Shown here: one piece after another, positions 51,352 through 59,524 of the stretch
Numbering within the stretch: the first letter of the stretch is position 1
Layout of the letters: every line of letters begins with the position of its first letter
The notes under the pieces: generated by a model
Told to the model about the DNA's origin: nothing
Databases searched by the model: none
What the model saw: only the letters and a program-made list of their open reading frames with translations
From: Rhodanobacter sp. B04
Lineage (GTDB): Bacteria; Pseudomonadota; Gammaproteobacteria; Xanthomonadales; Rhodanobacteraceae
Direction of reading: 5' to 3'
Assembly: GCF_002001125.1 (NCBI RefSeq)
Contig: NZ_MUNV01000016.1
Location: 1 to 64,000 of the forward strand
Length of the DNA stretch: 64,000 bases
Translations under genes and position numbers: made by a program

Positions 51352-52680
51352 TCAACCGGTGATCTTGATTTGCCAGGCGGGCTGGGTCTGCGATGCGCGC
51401 CAGGTCGGGTACAGGGCGGAAACCACCGTGGCAGCCATGGCGAGCAGCACGGTCAGTGCCATCAGCGAGGTATCGGCATGCACGAGACGCGCAATGTTCG
51501 GCGCGAAAAGTCCGCCGGCACCCCAGACGCCCAGCAGGGTCAGCGCCACGCCGAGCAAGCCGCCGATGAAACCCATGGTGGCCGCCTCGATCAGGAACTG
51601 CCGGTAGATCGCCGATCGCGAAGCACCCAGGGCGCGGCGTATGCCGATTTCCGGCGCTCGCCGCATGAATCGGGCCAGCATGAGTCCGACGACGTTGAGC
51701 AGGACAATCAGCAGAAAACTGGCAGAGACCAGCATGGACAAGCTGGATGCCCTGGGCGTGACCTGCAAGTACGCTATCCAGCCCGTCAGATTGCGCAGGC
51801 GTACGTTGGGCCCCCACGAGAAGCGCCCGAGGCGTTGCTGCTCCCCGGCATAGTGGCGCAAGTATTCGCGGTAGCGATCCACGGCGGCGGGCGTCGCAAG
51901 CTCCACCCAGGCATCGATCCGGTCGCATTCACTGTGCAGGTAGGCATCCCAGTGGGATGTATCCGGTCGCGATGACGCCGTCGGGCAGTAAGAGAATGTG
52001 CTGTCCTTCTTCATATCGGTCGCGCGGGTGAATGGGATGTAGATATCCCCCGCGTCGTCGAACGCATAGACCGTTCCATGACTGCCGGCGTCAAAAAAGC
52101 GGGGTCGCGGGTTCCAGTCCTCCAGCACGCCGCCGATCCGGAAGAGTTGGCCATCCAGCCGGATCTCCTGCCCGACACTGTTTCGTCCGGCAAACAGCGT
52201 TTCGTTCAAGTGCCGACTGATGACCGCCACGGTGGCGTGCCGTGCATCGTCATCCGCCGTCCAACCACCGCCAAAGCGAAAGGGCACATCGAACATCGAG
52301 AAGAAGTCGGCGGTCACCGCATCGCCACCCAGCGACATGGCGGGGATCAATGGATTCTCCGGTTCCACTTGCCATGTTGCGGCATAGAGCAACGTCAGCC
52401 GGCTCGCCGTGCGTGCCCGCCACAGCGCCATCGCATCGATGTAGCTCAGCGTCTCGATGGGTTCGCCCTGATCGTTGTAGGACGGACCCACATTGTCGAT
52501 CAGCGGCACGTAGAGCTGGGAAGACCTGGCGGGGAGTGGATCGCTCGTGGTCGCACGGAATACGGCATAGGACACCATGCAGGCCGACACCCCGAAAGCC
52601 AGCAGCACGATCACCAGCGCCGTCAAAGCCTTGCTTCGCGCGCCGCTTCGCAACGCCAACATAACGTAATACCCCCACAT
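51352..52680 (-). CDS. ABC transporter permease, MacB/FtsX-like (first gene)
   Basis: A 442-residue membrane protein with the same layout as the next gene: an N-terminal helix (ALTALVIVLLAFGVSACMVS), a large periplasmic domain, three C-terminal helices (LSMLVSASFLLIVLLNVVGL, GFIGGLLGVALTLLGVWGAG) and the ATPase-contact loop MRRAPEIGIRRALGASRSAI. The start at 52680 has GGGGAG upstream. With the next gene it forms a heteromeric permease pair without an ATPase or adaptor. The Cys residues in the periplasmic domain (FSYCPTASS, HSECDRI) may form a disulfide. Confidence 0.85.
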   Translation of the reverse strand: MWGYYVMLALRSGARSKALTALVIVLLAFGVSACMVSYAVFRATTSDPLPARSSQLYVPLIDNVGPSYNDQGEPIETLSYIDAMALWRARTASRLTLLYAATWQVEPENPLIPAMSLGGDAVTADFFSMFDVPFRFGGGWTADDDARHATVAVISRHLNETLFAGRNSVGQEIRLDGQLFRIGGVLEDWNPRPRFFDAGSHGTVYAFDDAGDIYIPFTRATDMKKDSTFSYCPTASSRPDTSHWDAYLHSECDRIDAWVELATPAAVDRYREYLRHYAGEQQRLGRFSWGPNVRLRNLTGWIAYLQVTPRASSLSMLVSASFLLIVLLNVVGLMLARFMRRAPEIGIRRALGASRSAIYRQFLIEAATMGFIGGLLGVALTLLGVWGAGGLFAPNIARLVHADTSLMALTVLLAMAATVVSALYPTWRASQTQPAWQIKITG

Positions 52681-53015
52681 AGCGCTCCCCTGTGATGTCA
52701 CTCGATCGTTGGAAGGTGCCCGGTCTGTCGATCTATCGAACGCCCTGTCGTCCATGTGGTCATCGCCCATGCGACGCCCACGCCAATGCCGGGCGCCATC
52801 AACGGAGTGAATGCCGGATTACGCTGAGTCTGCGCAGTGCGGGATCAAGTAGTAGCTGAGCCATGTAATGCCTCCCCGAAAACGGACGGTCGCGAATGTC
52901 GGCGGAGTCCGCCGTCGATGGCGAACATTGGCTATCTTAGGGAAGTACAAGAATCGCCGCCCGGGGAGCCGGACCGGCACCGGGCGAACAGTCGACCTGT
53001 TTCAAGGATGCATCC
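52681..53015. other. 335-base divergent intergenic region
   Basis: Between the permease pair and the glycosyltransferase. I see no gene, repeat or clear operator here. It must contain the two divergent promoters. Confidence 0.5.
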
Positions 53016-54539
53016 ATGGCGGTGACCGGTATTCCAGTTCCACGCGCCATGCCTGGCCACCGTGGGAGCGCCATGCCGGCGATCGTGATTGCCGTGCTGT
53101 TCGGCGTGGCCCACATGTTGACCAACGGACGGTACGGCTTTCACCGGGACGAATGGCAATTCCTGAGCGATGCACAACATCTGGATTGGGGCTTCGTGCC
53201 TTACCCGCCCCTGACCGCTGCACTGGAGTACCTGGGCCTCAAGATGTTTGGCCTGTCACTCGTGGGCCTGCGGCTGTTTTCGGTGCTCGCGCAAGTCCTG
53301 GTGGTTCTCGCCAGCGGCCTCATGGCTCGCGATCTGGGGGGTGGACGGCGGGCACAGACTTTTGCGGCCCTCGCGGTAGCACTGTCGCCATTGCCGATGT
53401 TCTGGGCGACGGAATTCCAGTATTCCTCATTCGACCTGTTGTGGTGGGTGCTTATCGCCTGGTGCGTGATTCGCCTGGTGCGTGACGATGAGCCACGCTG
53501 GTGGGTGGCGATCGGCATACTCGCCGGCCTTGGCCTGCAGACCAAGTATTCGATCGCGTTCGAGCTGGCTGGAGTGCTGGTGGGAGTGCTGCTCACCGAC
53601 GCGCGGCGACATGTCGCGAGTCGCTGGTTCTGGGCCGGCGGTGCCATCGCACTACTCCTGTTTGCCCCCAACCTCGTCTGGCTCATCCGGCACGACTTCG
53701 TGTCCTACCATTTCCTGCAAGGCATCCATGCGCGCGACGTGCATCAGGGGCGCGCGGACGGCTTCCTGCGCGATCAGTTCCTGGCTAATGCCAACCTGTT
53801 CGCCGTGCCTGTCTGGCTGGCTGGCTTGTTCGCCTGCTTCAACGACCGCCGCTATCGCATGCTTGCCTGGATGTACGTGGTGCCCGTGCTGCTGTTCCTG
53901 TTGGCCCACGGGCGTTTCTATTACACCGGCGGCGCTTACCCCATGCTGCTGGCCATGGGGTCCGTGGTGGGCGAGCGATGGTTGCGCACGCTGCGACCCA
54001 GTTGGCGTGTCGGGATTGCCACACTGGCCTTTGCGGGTGTCTTCGCCATCGGCATCTATGCGACGCTGCGCATCGTACCCATCGCATCAAGCGGTCCGTT
54101 GCGGGACTTTGCGCTCCGAAACAACGTTGACCTCCGCGAAGAAATCGGCTGGGACGAAATCGTCGCGCGAGTCGCCGCTATTCGTGATGCCTTGCCTGCC
54201 GAACAGCAGGCCAACCTGGGCATTGTCGTGGGCAACTACGGCGAGTACGGCGCCATTGCCCTGCTGGGCCAGCGCTATCATCTGCCCACACCCATCAGCG
54301 CCGTCAATTCCGGATGGCTGCGTGGCTATCCGCAGACACCTCCTGCCACATTCATCGTGCTGGGAAGTTCGCCCGAGCGCGCCAATGAGCTGTTCACTGG
54401 GTGCCGCCTTGCTGGCCACACGGCCAACGCTCTGGGCGTGGCCAATGAGGAAAGCCTGGATCACCCCGATATCTTTGTATGCGGCCCCACACGCAAGCCA
54501 TGGAGCGAACTTTGGAAGCGCGGGCCGGAATTTGGCTAA
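53016..54539 (+). CDS. ArnT/PMT-like membrane glycosyltransferase (GT39/GT83 type)
   Basis: A 507-residue membrane protein. The first periplasmic loop has GRYGFHRDEWQFLSDAQHLD, with the acidic residues typical of polyprenol-phosphate-sugar glycosyltransferases, followed by GFVPYPPLTAALEYLGLKMF. Ten or more hydrophobic helices occupy residues 20-350, and a soluble periplasmic C-terminal domain begins at about 355. Relatives transfer sugars from undecaprenyl-phosphate carriers to lipid A, proteins or glycans. The acceptor is unknown. AAGGA precedes the ATG. It stands alone. Confidence 0.88.
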   Translation: MAVTGIPVPRAMPGHRGSAMPAIVIAVLFGVAHMLTNGRYGFHRDEWQFLSDAQHLDWGFVPYPPLTAALEYLGLKMFGLSLVGLRLFSVLAQVLVVLASGLMARDLGGGRRAQTFAALAVALSPLPMFWATEFQYSSFDLLWWVLIAWCVIRLVRDDEPRWWVAIGILAGLGLQTKYSIAFELAGVLVGVLLTDARRHVASRWFWAGGAIALLLFAPNLVWLIRHDFVSYHFLQGIHARDVHQGRADGFLRDQFLANANLFAVPVWLAGLFACFNDRRYRMLAWMYVVPVLLFLLAHGRFYYTGGAYPMLLAMGSVVGERWLRTLRPSWRVGIATLAFAGVFAIGIYATLRIVPIASSGPLRDFALRNNVDLREEIGWDEIVARVAAIRDALPAEQQANLGIVVGNYGEYGAIALLGQRYHLPTPISAVNSGWLRGYPQTPPATFIVLGSSPERANELFTGCRLAGHTANALGVANEESLDHPDIFVCGPTRKPWSELWKRGPEFG

Positions 54540-54960
54540 GTTGTCGCGCGAACCGGCAGATGCCTGAGCGGATGCGTGCTGTTGGCGATGCCCGCCGTCG
54601 ACCGCGGGCTTTAACGGCGTACCCATGCTTGCACCGAATGATTACTTCTTAACGCCTCGCGGTCCTGGCCCTTTTGGTGCAACGCTACGTACTTCATGCG
54701 CCCCGCACCGTCTGGAACAAATTCAACCTCGGCGTTCACGGCTTTCCAGAAAAGCCTGGCTTTCGATTCAGCGAAAATCGGAAGCTTCCGTCGATGCGTG
54801 GCTGCAATGACGCAGTGAAGCTTTTTCCCGCTCTCGATGCAGAAGTCCCGTGGGAAGCGGACGCCATATCGAGCGAGCCGGCGCGATCACCATCGCGACG
54901 TCCGGTCGAAGTCGCGATTGAGGTATCCATGATCGGCGCCTGCGCGCGACAGGGGACTGT
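54540..54960. other. 421-base region without a recognised gene
   Basis: A short plus-strand frame (54674-54964) has no ribosome site and no recognisable product. The sequence is somewhat lower in GC than its neighbours and may be a remnant, but I cannot support any gene. Confidence 0.4.
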
Positions 54961-55632
54961 CTAGCGTGGAACATCATCGACCCACGGTTTGATGACATTG
55001 ATCCACAACAGATAGCCCTTGCGGTTCATGTGCAGGCCGTCCTCGCCGAACAGCTCGGGCTGTGGCCGACCGTCCTTGCCAAGGAGCGGCGTGAAGGCAT
55101 CGAGATATGCCACGCCCTTCTGGGTCGCGGCATACGTGCGGACCAGCGCATTCGCCAGACGGATCTGGGGCAGCAGAACAGCGCGCGCCACGCTCGGTTT
55201 GATCGCGATGAAGGCGATCGGCACAGCGGGATCGATCGCACGCACCTTGCGCACGAAAGCAGCGAAATCGTCGCGTACCTGTTCCGGGCTGTGGCCTTCC
55301 TCCAAGTCGTTGTCGCCGGCGTACATGACGATGGCGCGGGCGTGGTATGGCGCCACGATGCGATCGGCGAAGAACGTCGAGTCGCTGATCACCGAACCGC
55401 CGAAGCCGCGGTTGATGACGCTCAATTCCGGAAAATCCGCGGCCAGCGATTTCCAGTGCTCGATCGACGAGCTGCCGATGAACAGGATCGAGCCGGGTGC
55501 CGGTGCATGTGCCCGGTCGGCCGCCTCGAAGGCGGCGATGGCCGGATTCCACTGCGCGTGATCGTTGCCGCGAGCGGTCGCGAACAGCGGCCACAGGAGC
55601 AGGAGCAGGAGCAGATGGCGCATGGTCTTCAT
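54961..55632 (-). CDS. secreted SGNH/GDSL hydrolase
   Basis: A 223-residue protein. The signal peptide is MRHLLLLLLLWPLFATARG. The SGNH blocks are present: SILFIGSSSIEHW (Ser block I), NRGFGGSVISD (Gly block II), MYAGDNDLEEG (Asn block III) and GEDGLHMNRKGYLLW (Asp and His block V). It is a periplasmic or secreted esterase; such enzymes deacetylate polysaccharides or lipids. The start at 55632 gives the signal peptide. Substrate not predictable. Confidence 0.9.
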   Translation of the reverse strand: MKTMRHLLLLLLLWPLFATARGNDHAQWNPAIAAFEAADRAHAPAPGSILFIGSSSIEHWKSLAADFPELSVINRGFGGSVISDSTFFADRIVAPYHARAIVMYAGDNDLEEGHSPEQVRDDFAAFVRKVRAIDPAVPIAFIAIKPSVARAVLLPQIRLANALVRTYAATQKGVAYLDAFTPLLGKDGRPQPELFGEDGLHMNRKGYLLWINVIKPWVDDVPR

Positions 55633-55695
55633 CGACTCACCTTGAGCTCTAATCATCTGCAACGATCACGCATATGTTCGAGTCCGACCCGGGAC

Positions 55696-56460
55696 TCAAC
55701 CTGGCTTGCGCGCGGCGGGTGCGACCGGCACGGAACGCAGGATAGCAACGCATGGCTGTGCTTTCGAGCTCAGCTTCTGCATCCATGCCGTATCCTGCGC
55801 CCCTTGCTCGCCACGTGCATGCGCGAACATTGCCTGCCGCTCCTGCTTCGTCAGCGCGGAATAGATCAGTTCCGTAGTGCACCGGCAGAACGCCAGCCCC
55901 TTGTCGAAATTACGATAGCCCTTGTTCCAATAGCCCTTCACGCAACCCACTTCGACGTCGTTTCGTTGCTTCCTTGCACCCATATAGGCGTTCCGCGAAT
56001 AGACGGCCAAAAGATAGGCATAGGCCCTTGGGGTAGTTGTCTTGATGTCTTGCGATCCGGAGATCATCTCATTGACCAGTGCCGTGCAAATCTCCGGTTT
56101 CAGTCTGATAGACAGCTCGGCAGCCGCGATCCCGGTCTGCATCATGGTTAGCATGGCTCGCGCCTGTGGAGCACCTGCATCTGCGCTGGCGATCATTTTC
56201 TGCGCCACCTGGAGCACATCGAAATTGTCGCCATGCCAGACATAGTCCATCATGCGAAAAGTGTCAGCCTGCTTGGACTGCCTCTCTTGGCATTCTTTCA
56301 TTTCCGCCGTGAGGATGCTGGAATTTTCACACACCATGCCCGCAGCCTCATCGAGGCTGTCGGCGTCCAGCAAGGCCGTCCCCTGTGCTCTGGCTGCACC
56401 GTTGAATCCCATGCCGACCAAGAACGCCAACGACAATACTTTCAGGTTCACGAGTTTCAT
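55696..56460 (-). CDS. secreted hypothetical protein
   Basis: A 254-residue protein with a signal peptide (KVLSLAFLVGMGFNGAARAQ). The mature part is mostly helical, with Cys residues in GMVCENSS, KECQER, EICTAL, VGCVKGYW, AFCRCTTEL and QPCVAI. This high number suggests a disulfide-bonded periplasmic protein. I do not recognise a family. The start at 56460 was chosen for its signal peptide; the frame extends 25 codons further upstream. It follows the direction of the SGNH gene 63 bases away, so they may be co-transcribed. Confidence 0.75.
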   Translation of the reverse strand: MKLVNLKVLSLAFLVGMGFNGAARAQGTALLDADSLDEAAGMVCENSSILTAEMKECQERQSKQADTFRMMDYVWHGDNFDVLQVAQKMIASADAGAPQARAMLTMMQTGIAAAELSIRLKPEICTALVNEMISGSQDIKTTTPRAYAYLLAVYSRNAYMGARKQRNDVEVGCVKGYWNKGYRNFDKGLAFCRCTTELIYSALTKQERQAMFAHARGEQGAQDTAWMQKLSSKAQPCVAILRSVPVAPAARKPG

Positions 56461-56580
56461 CAAGGCATCCACTGTCCATGGAAAGATGGCTTCGACAATA
56501 TTTTGGGGCGGCATTTTGCGGAGCATCTCGCCCAAGCTTAGCCGTCGCCCCTGATATGCGCACAGGTCATGCTCCCGGCA

Positions 56581-57309
56581 TCAATCGGCAGCGGCATCAA
56601 GGCCGGCCTTTGTCCCATCCGGCTTCGCTCGCCTGAGTTCGTTCACCTCCAGCACCTGCGTGACGCATGTGCCATCCCAGCGGTAAATCAGGTGTTGCGC
56701 CTGCGTGCATGGCGCTACCACGTCCGGCTGAAACGCGGCCAGGCATTCGCCGCCGCGATGACGCGCGCTGTCGTAGACGATGCCGTTGGAACCCGCGGCG
56801 CGCAGCTCGTTTGCCAGCATCACGCTGACGGCATAGCTGTGGGGATCATGCACCGAGGTCCAGCCGCCGCGGATGTCGTGCAGCTTGCTGTCAACGCTGG
56901 TTCGGTAGCAGCGCATCTCGATATCACAGGCCGGCTCGGCGGTGGCGGCAAGAAACTGCTCGCGGTGATACACGGTTTCTTCCACCGCAGTGGCGACGCT
57001 GTGCGCAGCGTAAAACACACCCCACGTACCGTCCGAGAAACGGCTTCCCCCGGGGTTGAGATGGGTGAACGCCGCCATCACCGGAGTGGAACCAGGCCCG
57101 CTGATGCGATGCTCCTTCGGCACCAGCTTCAGCGCGCCAGCCTCCTCGCGCAGGCGCGGATTGGTCAGCGCCTCGATCGCGAACACCGCATCGAGATCGG
57201 CTGGATCGACAATGCGGTCGAACACACCCACCGGCGGAAAGCGGCTGGGGACGATACGGTAGGCGCTGCTCCAGCGGATGCGCTTGATTGGCGGCAAAGC
57301 AGTCGGCAT
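56581..57309 (-). CDS. RES-domain toxin (NAD+ phosphorylase family)
   Basis: A 242-residue protein with the RES fold: AYRIVPSRFPPVGVFDRI, HLNPGGSRFSDGTWGVFYAA (the R-x-S/G-rich substrate region), TAVEETVYHREQFLA and SNGIVYDSARHRGGECLAAF. RES toxins destroy NAD+ and are held by an Xre/MbcA-type antitoxin. Such an antitoxin gene is on the same strand upstream (57619-58011), but 309 bases away instead of the usual overlap. The protein is slightly longer than the typical RES domain (about 150-230 residues). Length and motif integrity suggest it is functional. Confidence 0.88.
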   Translation of the reverse strand: MPTALPPIKRIRWSSAYRIVPSRFPPVGVFDRIVDPADLDAVFAIEALTNPRLREEAGALKLVPKEHRISGPGSTPVMAAFTHLNPGGSRFSDGTWGVFYAAHSVATAVEETVYHREQFLAATAEPACDIEMRCYRTSVDSKLHDIRGGWTSVHDPHSYAVSVMLANELRAAGSNGIVYDSARHRGGECLAAFQPDVVAPCTQAQHLIYRWDGTCVTQVLEVNELRRAKPDGTKAGLDAAAD

Positions 57310-57618
57310 TGGATTTCCAGTGAACTGAATCCTTGCATCAAAAGTCCCGTGTCCGAAGTGGCGGCAAGAGCATCGAGATTTTCAGCGGCGATACCCCGAC
57401 GCAGGCCAGGGCCGCTTCACGACGATAATGCAGGTCATCAATTCATCAATCTTGTGAAGAGCAGACAGTTCAACTGCCTGAAGCCATGACCAGCTTCGCT
57501 GTTGAAGATCCCCTCCGGCCTGCGCCGAAATGATCGCAGGCAACTCGTTTCTGCAGCGCACGTCCAGTAGCATTGCAGGCGCACGTCTCGCCGGCTGCGA
57601 CCAACCGCTCAGGCCCGC
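57310..57618. other. 309-base spacer between antitoxin and toxin genes
   Basis: RES/Xre pairs are normally contiguous. This spacer contains one short minus-strand frame (57382-57573, 63 residues, starting MLLDVRCRNELPAIISAQAG) with no recognised family and no clear ribosome site. No flanking repeat or insertion sequence ends are visible. It may be a remnant insert or a private promoter region for the toxin. Confidence 0.45.
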
Positions 57619-58011
57619 TCAACCGCGCTGCGCATCCAGATACTGGCGCACCACGTAAAGGTCAGCGACATTGCCCGACAACATGCGTTCCAGTGCGGAG
57701 TGACCGCCGAACAGCGGCGCCAGATTCGGCTTGTGCAGCCATGCATCGGCCTGCGCCGGATCGGGAAACAGGATCTCCAACGATTTCCAGATGCCGAGCA
57801 GATAACTGATCCGCTCGATCGTGTCGCGAGCGAGCACCGCCTCGCGCTGACGCTTCCACTTGTAGAAGGTGGACTCTGGCGGATCGCCGAGCAGTTTGCG
57901 CTGGTCGGCTATGCGCAGTTTCCAGTACTCAGCCAGCTCGAAGAACGCGCGCAGTGCGGGACCGCCCAGCGCATCGGCGGGAGTGGTTTCGGGCAGCGGA
58001 AAGGCTGGCAT
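57619..58011 (-). CDS. Xre/MbcA/ParS-type antitoxin of the RES toxin
   Basis: A 130-residue protein. The N-terminal half is an Xre-type helical DNA-binding region (ALRAFFELAEYWKLRIADQR, STFYKWKRQREAVLARDTIE). The C-terminal half is the toxin-binding MbcA/ParS domain (RISYLLGIWKSLEILFPDPA, ADAWLHKPNLAPLFGGHSAL). The antitoxin blocks the RES active site with its C-terminal end. GGAGAG precedes the ATG at 58011, and an AT-rich promoter lies upstream. Separated from its toxin by 309 bases. Confidence 0.88.
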   Translation of the reverse strand: MPAFPLPETTPADALGGPALRAFFELAEYWKLRIADQRKLLGDPPESTFYKWKRQREAVLARDTIERISYLLGIWKSLEILFPDPAQADAWLHKPNLAPLFGGHSALERMLSGNVADLYVVRQYLDAQRG

Positions 58012-58022
58012 ACGAAACTCTC

Positions 58023-58055
58023 CATATGAAGTTAGATATTATTATGCTTTATGTG
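58023..58055 (-). promoter_or_regulatory. AT-rich promoter/operator of the RES/Xre module
   Basis: On the minus strand CATAATAATATCTAAC lies about 20 bases before the antitoxin ribosome site. It is the most AT-rich stretch of this part and suits a -10 region with antitoxin autoregulation. A clear -35 is not visible. Confidence 0.45.
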
Positions 58056-58255
58056 TAGAGCCTTGCGCAAATTTTCGCCACCTTCCGCGCCGACTCCCGG
58101 GATCTGCACCCCTGCCGATAGCAGAGATCGCCATGCGCCTGTCGAGCATCTCGCTTTCGCGATACCCGTGTTGAAACATGCGGCGGTGAAACAGGCCAGC
58201 TCTGACAGCATTGATCGAAGTGGCGTCGACTGGCGATGCGGCATGCATACAAGCA

Positions 58256-59488
58256 TCAACCGCAAGGACCGACCTGCATCCAGCGCAACCCGAACTTGCC
58301 TGGATGCAGGCGCACGCAGACAACGTCAGCCTTGTCGACGGCCTCGTAATAGGCGTGCGGCACCGAGATGCGGTCCTCGTCGATGGTCTTGCTCCATGGC
58401 GCGAGATGGAGATAGTAAGTCGTGGTTTTTCCGTGACTGATGTCTTTGCCGGTGACAGCCGTCCGGAATACTTCGGGCTTGGCGCTATCCCACATGGCAT
58501 CGGTCAGTGCCAGCAAGCCACAACCGTAAGCCATCATGAAAGGCAGCATGAGCAGGGGTAATGCCCAGGGCTTGGTCGTTGCCTTCGACGACGCTTTCGG
58601 CGCGGCGAAAACAGCCACGCACAGCGGCATGCCGAGTACGAAGCCCCACAGGAAGAGCTGTCTGAAGTCGATCAGCGTGACGTCAAGCAAGGCGCGCATG
58701 GCCAGCACCAACGGCGGCATGATCAGCAGCATGGCCAGATTCGGGCGCACGTCGCCTTTCTTGCCATCAAGCTGGAACAAGCCCGGTTTCGCCCAAGTCA
58801 GCACTACCGCAACCCACGGCAGCACGGCGGCACAGGCAATGATGGCGGCATAAGGCCTGGGATAGACAAAACTCCAGAACAGCAGACCCATCGGGAGCAG
58901 GTTGAGCACTTTGACCGCCTGCTTGGCTTTCTCCAGCGTGGCCAGGCGCTCTTGCGCACTGCTGCCGAGGGAGGCATCGCGCTCGACCATGGCCAATGCT
59001 TCGGCACGTTCCTGCGCATCGAGATCGGGCAATGCGTTGAACCAGGTGCTGAAGCGATCATCCAGTCCGAACGTCGAGCGCTCGATCGTGATGGACGCGC
59101 CTGTTCTCGGCACAATCACCGGGTAGCTGGCACTGCGTCCCTGGGTGATGCGGCGGCCGAGAATCTCCGATCGTTGCAGCCGTCGCGTGATGAACGCCTT
59201 GCGTATTTCGATGGCCTGCGCTTCCAGCGTCAAACTTCCCTGCATGGCGTAGGCAATGCAGTAGACCGAGACGGCCAGAAGGCATAGCGCTATGCCGCCG
59301 AGAAAAGCGTAGCCAATGGGATCAAAGCTTCCTTGCAGCAGGAACATCAGCAGCCCGACCCCGCAGGTGCCAAAGAACAACCCGAGTATCCAGGACGCAA
59401 TTTGCGACCCTGTCGTCATCTTGTAGACCACGGGATAACGGATCTCGCTCTGCGGGTCATGCACCAACGCGCCTGACGCATCTCTCAC
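58256..59488 (-). CDS. multi-pass membrane protein of unknown function
   Basis: A 410-residue protein. Two N-terminal helices (ASWILGLFFGTCGVGLLMFL, IALCLLAVSVYCIAYAM) are followed by a PH-like or YcxB-type soluble stretch (LTLEAQAIEIRKAFITRRLQ to SITIERSTFG). At least five further helices run from residue about 195 to 340, and a C-terminal soluble tail carries TTYYLHLAPWSKTIDEDRIS. The C-terminal part suggests an extracytoplasmic domain. No family is recognised. The start is GTG at 59488 after GGGAG. It lies 36 bases downstream of the DUF885 gene and probably ends that operon. Confidence 0.75.
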   Translation of the reverse strand: MRDASGALVHDPQSEIRYPVVYKMTTGSQIASWILGLFFGTCGVGLLMFLLQGSFDPIGYAFLGGIALCLLAVSVYCIAYAMQGSLTLEAQAIEIRKAFITRRLQRSEILGRRITQGRSASYPVIVPRTGASITIERSTFGLDDRFSTWFNALPDLDAQERAEALAMVERDASLGSSAQERLATLEKAKQAVKVLNLLPMGLLFWSFVYPRPYAAIIACAAVLPWVAVVLTWAKPGLFQLDGKKGDVRPNLAMLLIMPPLVLAMRALLDVTLIDFRQLFLWGFVLGMPLCVAVFAAPKASSKATTKPWALPLLMLPFMMAYGCGLLALTDAMWDSAKPEVFRTAVTGKDISHGKTTTYYLHLAPWSKTIDEDRISVPHAYYEAVDKADVVCVRLHPGKFGLRWMQVGPCG

Positions 59489-59524
59489 ACGTTCGTCTCC
59501 CTCTGTAGAACCGATGGCGGAAGC

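Noticed and set aside
54674-54964. A 96-codon plus-strand frame as a gene
   Set aside because: No ribosome site, no recognisable motif, and overlap with the end of the SGNH gene.
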